Below are positions 63,229-64,000 of a stretch of 64,000 bases of DNA, one piece after another. The number at the start of each line of letters is the position of its first letter. The first letter of the stretch is position 1. Source of the DNA: Enterococcus quebecensis (GTDB lineage: Bacteria > Bacillota > Bacilli > Lactobacillales > Enterococcaceae); contig NZ_MIKB01000001.1 of assembly GCF_001730365.1 (NCBI RefSeq), positions 248,001-312,000 on the forward strand, read 5' to 3'. The notes beneath the pieces are model-generated. The model saw nothing but the letters and a program-made list of their open reading frames with translations. It was not told where the DNA came from and did not search any database. A program made the position numbers and the translations under genes.

Positions 63229-64000
63229 TTATTTTACTTTCTTAAATGTGTCATAATGATCATCTGTATACCAAGCATTCCCCTCTTCATCTACTACGAG
63301 TCTTTCTGCATTTCTATCTTGCCCTTTTATTTTAGGATCAACATCATACTCTTTATATTTTCCATCTGGTAATTTTTGTTTTCCAGGTTGAGGGTTGTTC
63401 TTATATTCCCTACCACCTTTATAGCCATCTGGAGGCGTTCCTTTATGTTTTTTGATGTGATCTAACACATCTATTACTTTGTCTGGTATATTATCTGAAT
63501 TACTATCTAAAGTTTCTCCAGTTGTGCTATAATAAGTCGTTTTTCCGTTGGTATGATCAATACTAATCCTTCTACGACCTAAATTATCGACAACTAATGA
63601 GCCTCGTTGACCACTTACATTATAATCGTTCGATGACCAACCTTTAGGTAGTTTATTCACCCCATAATTTCTAGCATCTATTCCGTCATCTGTTCGTAAA
63701 TCCTTCGCTCGCTGATTGATTCCTTTACCAACCAAATAGCCTGTTCCAATCAATAAGCCACCAAAAGCTCCTGTTAACAGAGCGCTTCCGGCTTCTGCTG
63801 CAGTTAATGCACTACCTCCGCCTATTAAAGTTGGAAGTCCTAGCAAAGCCTCCGCACCCATTGATGACTTTTTAGTTCCCATCCATTTCTTATCCGCCGT
63901 ATCACAAACTTTTTTTATTCGGACTGTCGCTGCCGTTCGTGTTGCTTGTGCTCTGGCTACCTGTACTTGGTAACGATAAGCCGCGCTTTGGTAATATAAT
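63229..64000 (-). CDS. Polymorphic toxin with C-terminal barnase-like RNase domain (partial)
   Basis: The open frame runs from the stop at 63229 to the right edge, so the N-terminus is missing. Visible are the shared linker (LYYQSAAYRYQVQVARAQAT, KKVCDTADKKW), a Gly/Ala-rich hydrophobic segment and the toxin domain. The last 50 residues align with the barnase/binase end: KEYDV holds the catalytic Glu, QDRNAERLV the two Arg, and TDDHYDTF the catalytic His. The domain should cleave RNA. A start at 63882 is only the first internal ATG and is not a real start. The SUKH gene follows. Confidence 0.85.
   Translation of the reverse strand, partial: LYYQSAAYRYQVQVARAQATRTAATVRIKKVCDTADKKWMGTKKSSMGAEALLGLPTLIGGGSALTAAEAGSALLTGAFGGLLIGTGYLVGKGINQRAKDLRTDDGIDARNYGVNKLPKGWSSNDYNVSGQRGSLVVDNLGRRRISIDHTNGKTTYYSTTGETLDSNSDNIPDKVIDVLDHIKKHKGTPPDGYKGGREYKNNPQPGKQKLPDGKYKEYDVDPKIKGQDRNAERLVVDEEGNAWYTDDHYDTFKKVK

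Overview
The window is low-GC Firmicutes DNA and most probably comes from an Enterococcus chromosome. The evidence is the citH/citO/oad/cit citrate-fermentation locus in its enterococcal form, an ArpU-family regulator, strong AGGAGG ribosome-binding sites, and short dispersed repeats of the kind seen in enterococci. A complete glycogen operon plus an aconitase, citrate synthase and isocitrate dehydrogenase cluster argues against E. faecalis itself and for another species of the genus. This species call is an inference; no rRNA gene is present.

Layout. 1-4.9 kb: a housekeeping run on the minus strand (pepT, a Nif3-like gene, trmK), then a MutS2-like ATPase without a Smr domain, preceded by a long structured leader. 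4.95-12.5 kb: a glycogen operon, glgB-glgC-glgD-glgA, ending in a GH13 neopullulanase-like gene where glgP is often found. 13-25.4 kb: an SDR oxidoreductase, alaS with its T-box, a DEAD-box helicase, a secreted V8-like protease with ChW repeats, yjdM, a lipoprotein phosphatase, nrnA and ytoI. 25.9-34.5 kb: an MFS exporter, then an accessory stretch. This stretch holds a holin and ArpU gene facing an XRE/ImmA pair across a repeated operator, an exported HhH-LRR protein, a secreted protein with a small membrane partner, a baeRF-domain protein and a cold-shock gene.

34.7-52.1 kb is the carbon core. acnA, gltA and icd would make 2-oxoglutarate from oxaloacetate and acetyl-CoA, which supports glutamate synthesis. 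Next to them on the same strand, oadH-oadD-oadB-(oadG-like)-citC-citD-citE-citF-citX-oadA splits citrate to acetate and oxaloacetate and decarboxylates the latter. The divergent citH-citO-citG set supplies citrate uptake, regulation and prosthetic-group synthesis. Two cre-like sites lie in the divergent region. Between acnA and gltA sits a triplicated 119-bp repeat.

52-58 kb: a divergent response regulator and histidine kinase, a YdcF-family membrane protein, and a yolD/umuC-like pair behind a promoter with a LexA box. 58-64 kb is a polymorphic-toxin immunity array, read leftward. It starts with the C-terminal part of a toxin ending in a barnase-like RNase domain and a SUKH (SMI1/KNR4) immunity gene. 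It continues through a second toxin tail with a shared linker, several immunity-like genes (two of them duplicated Cys-rich paralogues), toxin fragments, and a recurring hairpin that marks cassette ends. The toxin N-terminus lies outside the window.

The strongest candidates for something new are the ArpU/holin module under an XRE/ImmA switch, the Smr-less MutS2 paralogue behind an attenuator-like leader, and the toxin-immunity cassette array with its conserved boundary hairpins.
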